Positions 34,019 to 42,121 of a DNA stretch of 47,435 nt are shown here, one piece after another. Numbering within the stretch: the first letter of the stretch is position 1; each line of letters begins with the position of its first letter. The notes below the pieces were generated by a model, which was not told where the DNA came from, searched no databases, and saw nothing but the letters and a program-made list of their open reading frames with translations. The stretch is from Bacteroidales bacterium UBA6267 (GTDB lineage: Bacteria; Bacteroidota; Bacteroidia; Bacteroidales; UBA1556). A program made the position numbers and the translations under genes. The stretch spans positions 1 through 47,435 of the forward strand of contig DJVB01000002.1 of assembly GCA_002440745.1 (NCBI GenBank), read 5' to 3'.

Positions 34019-36264
34019 GATTCAACCTCCTCTTTTAAAATAGGTTTCTCTAATAAAAAGGTTACAAAATTATTTCGCATTCCTGTGCCTCCCATAATTG
34101 GGTCCACTTTGATGTTGGTGATTAATGGCACATCATTGATGCCTTTTCCAAAGGCTTTCTTTAGCAAATTTCGATTATGTCCAAATCCGTGAACTAAATA
34201 AACTGAATCGGGACGTATGCGCTCGGTAACTCTGGCTTTTGTACTAAACTCGCTGATGATGCCGTCTTGATTCTGAAGCCAAATCTCCGTTCCATTTTCA
34301 ATTCCCCAAAGTTTTGCTGTTTTCGGATTTATCCAAACAGTATTTGTATCCATCAGGTCATTCAAATTTGGGTTGTTTTGGGTTCTTCCAAAAGTGTGCA
34401 TCGGTGCGCGACCATAAACAAAATAATAATATCCAGGAGGCGCTTCTTCGTGTTTGGTATAGGTTGGTAGAGGATTATACCCTTTTTCTGCAAAGTCGGT
34501 TGAATAAAGCTCAATTTTACCGGTATTGGTATTGAACTCAAAATCTTCGCCTTCGCGCAGGTAAATGTCTTCACCGCTGTCAACGGTTTTTACACCTATT
34601 TGCTTCATTTCCTCTAAGGATGAGCCAATTTGCTTGAATTGCCAATCCAAAACTTCTTCCATATCACGCCATGGAAAGTAATTATTTAGGCCTAATTTCA
34701 TTCCCAATTTTCGAGCAATCCACCAAGCCGGTTTCGAATCATAAAGAGGTTCGGTTGCCGGCATCCTGAAAGCCACTTGAGCTACTCTGTTTTTACCATC
34801 TCTGGCATAGTCATACCTTTCGAGATAGGTGGTTTCGGGTAGAACAACATCAGCATATCCGGTCATTTCCATGGGCATGGTGTCCACAACCACAATCAGT
34901 TCTTGGTTTTCCATTGCCTTGAAAATCTTTTTTCTGTCGGGTATGGAATTAATAAAACTTGTACCTGCTATAAACCAACCTTTTATCTGGTGTTCTTTTG
35001 GGTAATCCGGCAAACTTGCATCAAGCAAAACATTGGTGATTCCAACAGCAGCGTTTTTGTATTTATCTTTAGTAATATCTTTCCAACTCCAATGCGGATG
35101 CGGATATTTTATTGTTGGGAACTTTGGAACTTTCTTTCGCACACCGATATACATTCCTCCTCGGCGACCCCATGCTCCAAGTAGTGCATTGATAATTGCA
35201 ATAGCTCTAAGTCGTTGGGTGTCATCGCCATACCATGTTGTGTGTCGTCCGGGATGGATAACTGCAGCAGGAGCAGCAGCCGCCATTTCGTAAGCCGATT
35301 TTCGGATGAGTTCGGGGTCAAGTGTGGTAATTCCACTGGCCCACTCCGGTGTGAAGTTCTTTACATGGTCTTTAAGTTGATCAAATCCGAAAGCGTACCG
35401 GTCAATATATTCTTTGTCGTAAAGATTATCATAAATAAGCACGTGCATCCATGCTAAAAGCAAAGCCATGTCGGTAGCAGGTTTTATGGGTAACCAATGA
35501 GTTGCTTTTGCGGCTATAGTGCTGAGGCGTGGGTCGGCAACAATTATTTTTGCTCCATTATCAATGGCTAAGGAAACTTCCTGAACAAAACTATTGTGCA
35601 TGTTTTCGCCAATATGATTGCCTATGAAAATTATACATTTGGAGTTTTGCATGTCGGCCGGTTCTGGGCTTCCAACGCCAACACCATAAGTAGCAAAAAA
35701 TCCGGCTTCGCGTGGGCCTGCACATTGGGCATAAGCCGGCTCAGCATGATTTTCATTTCCAAAGGCGGCAAAAAGATGTTCAAAATGTTTTCCGGGGGCG
35801 CCATGAATAAACAGAGCCATGTGTTCAGGTCCATATTTTTTCTTGATACCCTTCATTTTCTTGGCAATGAAGTCGATGGCTTCATCCCATTCAACTTCAA
35901 CAAACTCTTGCTTGCCTTCTTCGTTAACTTTCCGAATTAATGGCTTTTTCAAACGATCTTCATCATAGTACGAACCTATTCCCCCGGTTCCACGCGGACA
36001 AAGTTTGCCCCGTGCATGATGGTCGTTTACATTTCCAATAATCTTCTTAATTTGGCCTTCCTTGTTTTTATAAACCCATCCGGCACATTTCCAAAAGCAA
36101 ATCTCACAATACGTGGGTGTGCGCGTCCATTCGTGCTCGTCTTCGGCACTTTCGTTACCAGCTGTTGTGGCTTTCTGAACCTGACCCAATACCGTTCCGG
36201 CTATGGCAGCACCGGCGGCTGTCATTCCGGAAATCTTGATAAATTCTCGTCTGGTTGTCTTCAT
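34015..36264 (-). CDS. PsrA/PhsA-type molybdopterin oxidoreductase, Tat-exported
   Basis: 749 residues. The twin-arginine signal TRREFIKISG is at residues 4-13. Cys 53, 56, 60 and 89 bind an FeS0 [4Fe-4S] cluster (YCEICFWKCAG, GKLCPRG). AYAQCAGPREAG carries Cys181, the likely Mo ligand. Further DMSO-reductase family blocks: DPRLSTIAAKATHWLPIKP, GRHTTW and the C-terminal MDPIMGGT-like region. Length and Cys ligand fit polysulfide or thiosulfate reductases; tetrathionate or arsenate reduction cannot be excluded. Followed by a ferredoxin subunit, an NrfD-like subunit, YeeE halves and rhodaneses, which strongly favours a sulfur substrate. First gene of the operon. Confidence 0.88.
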   Translation of the reverse strand: MKTTRREFIKISGMTAAGAAIAGTVLGQVQKATTAGNESAEDEHEWTRTPTYCEICFWKCAGWVYKNKEGQIKKIIGNVNDHHARGKLCPRGTGGIGSYYDEDRLKKPLIRKVNEEGKQEFVEVEWDEAIDFIAKKMKGIKKKYGPEHMALFIHGAPGKHFEHLFAAFGNENHAEPAYAQCAGPREAGFFATYGVGVGSPEPADMQNSKCIIFIGNHIGENMHNSFVQEVSLAIDNGAKIIVADPRLSTIAAKATHWLPIKPATDMALLLAWMHVLIYDNLYDKEYIDRYAFGFDQLKDHVKNFTPEWASGITTLDPELIRKSAYEMAAAAPAAVIHPGRHTTWYGDDTQRLRAIAIINALLGAWGRRGGMYIGVRKKVPKFPTIKYPHPHWSWKDITKDKYKNAAVGITNVLLDASLPDYPKEHQIKGWFIAGTSFINSIPDRKKIFKAMENQELIVVVDTMPMEMTGYADVVLPETTYLERYDYARDGKNRVAQVAFRMPATEPLYDSKPAWWIARKLGMKLGLNNYFPWRDMEEVLDWQFKQIGSSLEEMKQIGVKTVDSGEDIYLREGEDFEFNTNTGKIELYSTDFAEKGYNPLPTYTKHEEAPPGYYYFVYGRAPMHTFGRTQNNPNLNDLMDTNTVWINPKTAKLWGIENGTEIWLQNQDGIISEFSTKARVTERIRPDSVYLVHGFGHNRNLLKKAFGKGINDVPLITNIKVDPIMGGTGMRNNFVTFLLEKPILKEEVES

Positions 36265-36600
36265 ATTTTCACAATTATATACTGTAATTCAAACCTTTAT
36301 CTGATTTGGTGAGCAAAGATAGAACGTTTGATAATACGGCTGAAAATCTTTATGTTATTCTAATAACAATGTGTATAGTTTTGATTATCAATCATATTAA
36401 TTTATACAAGTTTTTACATAATTGACTTAAAAAATTGATATATAGGGAATTAAGTGCTAAAATAGAATAAATATAAATTAAGCCCTTCCAAAGCAATCTA
36501 ATATATTTCTATGATAAAAATCATAATATTAATTTACGAAGGTGGAAGTCAAAAAATTTAACGGAATTTTTTAGTGATAACAGTCACCTTTGATTATATG
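36265..36600 (-). promoter_or_regulatory. Promoter and operator of the sulfur operon
   Basis: On the minus strand a perfect -7 (TATCTTTG, plus 36314-36321) lies 50 bases before the ATG, with a T-rich -33 (TTTTCA) about 19 bases upstream. The palindrome TGTTATT-CT-AATAACA (36353-36368) sits near -52. It matches, apart from its outermost base, the palindrome at 28646-28663 before the octaheme operon. The rest is AT-rich with no visible gene. Confidence 0.5.
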
Positions 36601-36908
36601 TTTACGGTGAATGCTATATCTTTTTCATTGTGCCGGTTTGAGAATAATTTGGATAGAATTACCGTCTTTAATGAGAGTTTCTAAATTTCACTTTCCTTTT
36701 CATGTCTAAGGTATGATTCCATTACTGAAACTGATGCCTTGTTACTTATACGTTTGAGGATTATCAAAAGCTTAAAGATTTCTATGTATGCCTTACTTGT
36801 TTATGGGAAAGCAAAAATGTAAATTATGTAAATAATTGATATCAGGGTGTAATAATTATCCGACCTAATATCCTCAATTTTGCACGAATCAATTGAAAAT
36901 TTATTATT
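36601..36908. other. Intergenic region without gene
   Basis: No credible coding frame. A short direct repeat ATGTAAATTATGTAAA at 36817-36832, the same word as the boxes before the DUF3494 genes but with 9-base spacing, and CAATTTTG (36875-36882, 7 of 8 to TAnnTTTG) may form a weak promoter for the small gene at 36909. Confidence 0.4.
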
Positions 36909-37034
36909 ATGTCAAAGGAAAAGGAAGGAAAAGAGAAATCGAATAAAAAGGCTCCGGCTAAGAATTTGAAGGAGAAAAGAGCTGCTAAGGCTGCAAAAAA
37001 GGCAGAAAAGGGAAGGGCACATTTAGATGAATAG
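36909..37034 (+). CDS. Small lysine-rich protein
   Basis: 41 residues starting MSKEKEGKEKSNKK and ending KGRAHLDE, more than one third Lys. It reads as a continuous basic coil with a short acidic tail and no cysteine or hydrophobic segment. Small basic proteins of this kind are common in Bacteroidota, often without assigned function; nucleic-acid binding is only a guess. The -7-like CAATTTTG ends 26 bases upstream. The next gene is 139 bases away. Confidence 0.55.
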   Translation: MSKEKEGKEKSNKKAPAKNLKEKRAAKAAKKAEKGRAHLDE

Positions 37035-37173
37035 TTGAAAAGCACTCGCATAATGCAAGCTATAATCAATTAGGATATAGGTTTTTTTTTTGTAAATAAT
37101 TTATCAAAACAGGCGTTGCGCTCCGACTATTTAGAGTTATCTTTGACGAACACATCTAAAACTCATTTTTTAC

Positions 37174-37734
37174 TTGAAATTGTATATAAAATACATGGTT
37201 AGCGATCGTTGCAAAACGGCGGTAAAAGCTGAGTTAAAAAAACTCGGACTTCACTATATCATTGTGGATTTAGGTGAGGTTGAAATCATGGAAACTCTTT
37301 CAGGCGAACAGTGGGACTTGATGGGTTTGTCGCTGCATAACATAGGGCTCGAATTGATGGACAATAAAAGAGCTAAACTTATCGAAAAAATCAAAAATAC
37401 GATTGTAGAAATGGTGCATCATTCCGATGAAAACATTAAGGTCAACTTTTCGGATTATCTGAGTACTAAGCTGAATCATAACTACACGTATCTGTCGAAT
37501 CTTTTTTCGGAAGTACAAGGGACAACTATTGAGCAATTCATTATTTCTCACAAAATAGAAAGGATTAAAGAATTGATAATATACGATGAATTGAACATAT
37601 CTGAAATTGCTTGGAAAATGAATTACAGTAGTGTGGCTCACCTTTCAAACCAGTTTAAAAAAATGACAGGTCTTTCTCCTTCTCATTTTCGTCAATTGAA
37701 AGTCAAGAGAAGAATTCCTTTAGAGGATATTTAG
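37174..37734 (+). CDS. AraC-family regulator with HMA-like N-terminus
   Basis: 186 residues from a TTG at 37174. Starting here rather than at ATG 37195 keeps a first beta-strand (KLYIKYMV), which similar Bacteroidota regulators have. The N-terminal section MVSDRCKTAVKAELKKLGL resembles a heavy-metal-associated (HMA) fold, but the first Cys of the CxxC is Ser. Residues about 90-175 are the AraC double HTH: SDYLSTKLNHNYTYLSNLFSEVQG and ISEIAWKMNYSSVAHLSNQFKKMTGLSPSHFRQ. Forms an apparent operon with the hybrid kinase 42 bases downstream. Targets unknown. Confidence 0.78.
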   Translation: MKLYIKYMVSDRCKTAVKAELKKLGLHYIIVDLGEVEIMETLSGEQWDLMGLSLHNIGLELMDNKRAKLIEKIKNTIVEMVHHSDENIKVNFSDYLSTKLNHNYTYLSNLFSEVQGTTIEQFIISHKIERIKELIIYDELNISEIAWKMNYSSVAHLSNQFKKMTGLSPSHFRQLKVKRRIPLEDI

Positions 37735-37775
37735 AGAATTTTATATTTCATTTTACAAAAGTTGAAAAGGCAATT

Positions 37776-40244
37776 ATGGAAATTAGGAAAGTAAGTAGTT
37801 TGTTGTATGCAAGTGTTTTATCGGAAATGTGTTTGGATCCAATAATCACCATAAATTTAGAGGGAAAGATATTGGATTTGAATCGGGCTAAGGTGAATAT
37901 AACAGGTGTGGAAAAAGATAAATTGATTGGCACCAACTTTTTCGATTATTTTACTGACACTGTAAAAGCATACAAGGCTTGTATGGAAGTTTTTGAGAAA
38001 GGTTTTATTTCTGATTTTCCTCTCATTTTTCGTCATATAAATGGTAATCTTTCCGAAGTTTTATTCAGTGGTTCTGTTTATAAAAACTTGAATGGTAAAA
38101 CATTAGGTGCAGTAATGATAGCACGTCAAATGGCTGAGGGAAAATGGGGAATAGGTTTAAGAGTTGCAAATATAGAGCTTGCTCATCGAAACAACGAAAA
38201 AGAAAAGATTGATCAAGAGCTCCTCAATGCCAACAAGGAAATAGCATTTCAGAATAAGGAAAAGGAAAAGTATATAAAAGAATTGATAGTGGCCAACTAT
38301 GCTCGAAGCATAATCGAAGCAAGCCGCGACCCATTGTTCACGATAAACCTTGATGGTAAAATTACGGATATGAATAACGCATCAGTAAGTATCACAGGAG
38401 TTTCGCGGGAAGATTTAATAGGCACTGATTTTTTTAATTATTTCACCGATCCTGAAAGAGCAAGATTGGTTTATCAGAAAGTGTATGCCGATGGCTATGT
38501 AGTTGATTACCCGTTAACTATACGAGATGGAAAGCTCACTGATGTGCTTTTTAACGGCTCGGTGTATAAAGATAATAATGAAAAAGTGCTTGGAGTAGTG
38601 GTAGTTGCACGTGATATTACCGAACAAAAAAGAATAGAGAAAGAGCTAATTGAAGCAAAAGTTTATGCTGAAGGGGCGGCTTCAATAGCAGAAGAGGCTA
38701 AAATTCACGCTGAAGAGGCTACTCAGACTGCTATAAATGCAGTCAAAGCTAAACAGCAATTTCTCTCCAATATGAGTCACGAAATTCGTACTCCAATGAA
38801 TGCTATTATCGGATTTACCAAGGTGCTTCTAAAAACTGAGCTCACCTCTAAGCAAAAGGAGTATTTAATGGCCATAAAAATGAGCGGTGATGCGCTTATT
38901 GTGCTTATAAACGATATCTTGGATTTGGCGAAAGTGGATGCAGGGAAAATGATTTTTGAGAAAATTCCGTTTAAAATGGCTTTATCCATTTCGGCTATGG
39001 TTCATTTGTTTGAGCCCAAAATTCATGAAAAAAATCTTAAGCTCATCAAGGAGTACGACCATAATATTCCTGAGGTTTTAGTGGGCGATCCGGTACGTCT
39101 GCATCAAATTATACTTAATTTGGTTAGCAACGCTGTCAAGTTTACTTCAGAGGGCTCTATCACCGTAACCGTAAGGTTGATTGATGAAACTGAGGATAAA
39201 GTAAAGATTGAATTTTCGGTTTCAGATACAGGTATCGGGATACCGGAAAGTAAAATAGAAAAAATATTTGAAAATTTTCAACAAGCATATAGTGGAACTT
39301 CTCGGCTTTATGGGGGAACAGGTCTGGGGTTGGCCATCGTAAAACAACTCGTAGAACCACAAGGAGGAACTATTCGAGTGGAAAGCGATCTTCACGTTGG
39401 ATCGACCTTCAGTTTTGTTTTAAGTTTTTTGAAAACAGATGAGGAAATAGAAGCTATTGTCCCTTTAATAAAAATTGACTCTACTATTAAAAACCTTAAT
39501 GTGTTGGTTGTAGAAGATATTCCCCTTAATCAATTGTTAATGAAAACATTATTAGATGATTTTGGATTTGAACGAGATATCGCTTCCAATGGGAGAATTG
39601 CAATAGAAAAAATGAGTGAAAAAGCTTATGATGTGATTTTAATGGATTTGCAAATGCCCGAAATGAACGGATTTGAAGCCACTGACTATATTCGTAATGT
39701 TATGAAATCTAGTATCCCGATTATTGCCTTAACCGCTGATGTAACTACAGTTGATTTAGAGAAATGCAAAGCTGTGGGGATGAACGACTATATTGCTAAA
39801 CCGGTGGACGAAAAACTTCTTTATAGTAAAATTGTGAGCTTGGCGAAAAAGTCGGCAGTTATTGAAGTCGTGGAAAATAGGCGAAGCATTAATTTAGATT
39901 ATTTGTTGCTTCGAACTAAAGCAAATCCTGCCTTAATGATGGAAATGATTTCGCTTTATTTGGAACAAACGCCACCGCTGATATTTTCGATGAAACAGAG
40001 TTTAGAGGACAAAGATTGGGATGGGCTGTACGCAGCAGTGCATAAAATGATACCATCGTTTGTTATTATGGGAATCGATCAGGATTACGAAAACATTGCA
40101 AAAAAAATTCAGGAATATGCTAGCACTCAAAAACGAACAAATATGATTTACGACTTAGTTATTCAAATTGAGAATGTTTGTAATCAGGCTTGTATTGAAC
40201 TAAAAGAGGAAATTATTGAAATTAAAAAATTAAACCATGAATAA
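37776..40244 (+). CDS. Hybrid sensor histidine kinase (PAS-PAS-HisKA-HATPase-REC-Hpt)
   Basis: 822 residues, no membrane segment, so cytosolic. PAS domains at about 12-130 (MCLDPIITINLEGKILDLN) and 180-290 (SRDPLFTINLDGKITDMN) are near-repeats of each other. A coiled linker rich in EEAKIHAEEA leads to HisKA (NMSHEIRTPMNAIIGF, His near 335), HATPase (NLVSNAVKF, DTGIGIPESK, GGTGLGLAIV), a receiver (VLVVEDIPLNQ; VILMDLQMPEMNG, Asp near 624) and a C-terminal Hpt domain (AAVHKMIPSF). It overlaps the response regulator by 8 bases, so the phosphorelay continues to it or to the AraC protein. Confidence 0.88.
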   Translation: MEIRKVSSLLYASVLSEMCLDPIITINLEGKILDLNRAKVNITGVEKDKLIGTNFFDYFTDTVKAYKACMEVFEKGFISDFPLIFRHINGNLSEVLFSGSVYKNLNGKTLGAVMIARQMAEGKWGIGLRVANIELAHRNNEKEKIDQELLNANKEIAFQNKEKEKYIKELIVANYARSIIEASRDPLFTINLDGKITDMNNASVSITGVSREDLIGTDFFNYFTDPERARLVYQKVYADGYVVDYPLTIRDGKLTDVLFNGSVYKDNNEKVLGVVVVARDITEQKRIEKELIEAKVYAEGAASIAEEAKIHAEEATQTAINAVKAKQQFLSNMSHEIRTPMNAIIGFTKVLLKTELTSKQKEYLMAIKMSGDALIVLINDILDLAKVDAGKMIFEKIPFKMALSISAMVHLFEPKIHEKNLKLIKEYDHNIPEVLVGDPVRLHQIILNLVSNAVKFTSEGSITVTVRLIDETEDKVKIEFSVSDTGIGIPESKIEKIFENFQQAYSGTSRLYGGTGLGLAIVKQLVEPQGGTIRVESDLHVGSTFSFVLSFLKTDEEIEAIVPLIKIDSTIKNLNVLVVEDIPLNQLLMKTLLDDFGFERDIASNGRIAIEKMSEKAYDVILMDLQMPEMNGFEATDYIRNVMKSSIPIIALTADVTTVDLEKCKAVGMNDYIAKPVDEKLLYSKIVSLAKKSAVIEVVENRRSINLDYLLLRTKANPALMMEMISLYLEQTPPLIFSMKQSLEDKDWDGLYAAVHKMIPSFVIMGIDQDYENIAKKIQEYASTQKRTNMIYDLVIQIENVCNQACIELKEEIIEIKKLNHE

Positions 40245-40668
40245 GGAAAAAATTAAACTATTTCTTGTGGATGACGATATTGTGTATTTGAGATTATTGG
40301 AAATAGAATTCCTTCAAAATGCTGATTTTGATATCGAAACTTATCCCACAGGTGAATTATGTGTAGAAAATTTGTCGCATTCTCCGGATATTATTATTTT
40401 GGACTATCTGTTAGACGGAATTGAAAAAAACGCCATGAATGGAATAAAGACTTTAGATCAAATTAAGGACATAAATCCTGATATTCCCGTGATTATTTTA
40501 TCGCAGCAAGACAAAATTGAAGTGGCAGTAGATTGTATGCACCACAAGGCTTTTGATTATGTGGTGAAAAGTGAAACAGCTTTTTTGAGATTGAAGAAAA
40601 TTATAATTACCATATTTAAATACAAGAGAATGGAGAAAGAACTAAATTGGTATATGGACCGAATGTAA
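40237..40668 (+). CDS. Single-domain response regulator
   Basis: 143 residues with only a receiver domain: FLVDDDIVYLRLL (acidic pair), DIIILDYLLDG (phosphoacceptor Asp near 53), VIILSQQDK and FDYVVKSETAF (Lys). No output domain, so it works by protein contact or as a phosphate sink for the kinase it overlaps. Confidence 0.85.
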   Translation: MNKEKIKLFLVDDDIVYLRLLEIEFLQNADFDIETYPTGELCVENLSHSPDIIILDYLLDGIEKNAMNGIKTLDQIKDINPDIPVIILSQQDKIEVAVDCMHHKAFDYVVKSETAFLRLKKIIITIFKYKRMEKELNWYMDRM

Positions 40669-41209
40669 GAAAATTGTATTGTTGTGATTCCAAGTAAGAT
40701 TTTTTCAAATCCTGTTTATTTGACACCTCTGATTTGATCTGTTTGTTCTTATTCAAAACAAAAATATCATATAGCAGCATCTTGGCAAGGCATGAGGGAA
40801 GTTTCCTTTAATAAGCATTACAAAAAGGTTATTGATGAAATTTCAACTCAATAATTAACTTCCCTTTTTTTCTCCTTTGCATTACCATCAAAGCAATGAT
40901 AAGGGATTTATAAAAAAAAAGATTCCTAAAACTACAGATAAGCGAAATTTCTGTGGTTTTAACTTATTAAATATGTGAATCTTACAAATTTTTTATCAAA
41001 TTACGTAATAATCTATTTATCCTATTAATTCACTTTTGTATCCTGAAATTTACTTCAAATATGGCCTGTCATAAACAGGAAACGATTTAAAATAATTTTA
41101 GAATGACCTCAGAGAAAAAGTATTCAATTTTATGAATATTTTTCGATAGTTAAGGAATCCTAATTGATATCAAGAGACCTTATTATTCAAATATTAAATA
41201 TAATTTTTT
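40669..41209 (+). other. Intergenic region with a terminator-like hairpin
   Basis: A stem pairs AAAACTACAGA (40928-40938) with TCTGTGGTTTT (40950-40960), one G-T wobble, and may end the upstream operon. A short in-frame remnant (stop at about 40852-40854, containing MREVSFNKHYKKVIDE) has no convincing start. Nothing else is visible. Confidence 0.4.
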
Positions 41210-41785
41210 ATGAAAAAATTTTACCTTTTATTGTTGATTTTTATTTCGGTTTATAGTATTGATGTTGCAGCACAAGAAAAAAACCTGATTAAGAATTTTG
41301 GCGGTACATTAAATTTTGGAATTGGCGTTGGCGGATATGCCGGTTATTATAGTTATACCAGTCAAAACATACCTGTTATTAGCTTCAATTACGAATTTAA
41401 TGTGGCTCGAAACTTCACATTGGCTCCATTTATCAGTATATCGATGCGAAAAGAAAGTTATTATTGGGGAAATAACAATTATCCTAAAAAGTATTATTAT
41501 TATCGCGAAACTATTATTCCTATCGGAATAAAAGGGAGTTACTATTTGAATCAATTGTTAAAATCAAATGGAAATTGGGATTTTTATATTGGAGGCTCAT
41601 TGGGCTTTGCAATTATCAGCTCTCGGTGGGACGATGATTATTATGGCGATAAAGATTATTACAAGCAAGGCAATTCACTTTTTCTCGATTTGCATATTGG
41701 CACCGAATATCATTTGAATAGTAGAATCGGTTTGTTTCTTGATCTTTCAACCGGAGTTTCTACAATTGGAATTGCATTGCATTAA
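41210..41785 (+). CDS. Outer-membrane beta-barrel protein
   Basis: 191 residues with a signal peptide (MKKFYLLLLIFISVYS, cleavage near DVAAQ). Alternating aromatic strands follow, such as GGTLNFGIGVGGYAGYYSY, ISFNYEFNVA, FTLAPFISIS and IGIKGSYYL, and the region around 90 is rich in Tyr. About eight strands are likely, a small porin-like or OmpW-type barrel. No specific substrate can be read. A terminator follows at 41802. Confidence 0.7.
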   Translation: MKKFYLLLLIFISVYSIDVAAQEKNLIKNFGGTLNFGIGVGGYAGYYSYTSQNIPVISFNYEFNVARNFTLAPFISISMRKESYYWGNNNYPKKYYYYRETIIPIGIKGSYYLNQLLKSNGNWDFYIGGSLGFAIISSRWDDDYYGDKDYYKQGNSLFLDLHIGTEYHLNSRIGLFLDLSTGVSTIGIALH

Positions 41786-41801
41786 TATTCAATTAGATTT
41801 T

Positions 41802-41833
41802 AAAATCTCCAGACTTAACTGTTTGGGGATTTT
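41802..41833 (+). terminator. Rho-independent terminator
   Basis: AAAATCTCCAGAC (41802-41814) pairs with GTTTGGGGATTTT (41821-41833) with two G-T wobbles, then T-rich sequence. Confidence 0.75.
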
Positions 41834-42121
41834 CTTTTGATATAATAATCTATGAATCGTATAGATTAATTAGAAAGCCATACTGATAATAACCAAGAGT
41901 GGGTTATAAAATCTTGCAAAGTATTTGTTATAACTAATTGATTATTAGTCTTTACATAATTATAAACATCAGCAAATCCCATAAAAAACAGAATTAAGTG
42001 TGAATGATGTAATTAATTGTCCAAATTATGTAATGCTATAATCCCACTTTCATAACACTTTTGCTTGGTGAAAATTTGTTCACAATGTCCCGCCAATTGC
42101 GGGTAAACAAAAACATTAACA
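41834..42121 (+). promoter_or_regulatory. Upstream region of the DUF3494 lipoprotein gene with direct repeats
   Basis: Two ATGTAAT boxes start at 42007 and 42028 (21 bases apart). The -7-like CACTTTTG (42056-42063) is 22 bases after TTATGTAA. The same layout precedes the DUF3494 gene at 46401. A small hairpin CCCGC-CAATT-GCGGG (about 42091-42105) lies in the leader. The rest shows no gene. Confidence 0.55.

Noticed and set aside
34362..35457. Several frames opposite or overlapping the molybdoenzyme gene
   Set aside because: All are shadows of the 749-residue gene, which has clear motifs throughout.
36377..36392. FNR box-like TTGATTATCAATCA
   Set aside because: The half-sites are only one base apart, not four; not a valid FNR or CRP spacing.
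40740..40854. Remnant frame with MREVSFNKHYKKVIDE
   Set aside because: About 20 codons from its only ATG, no promoter or family match.
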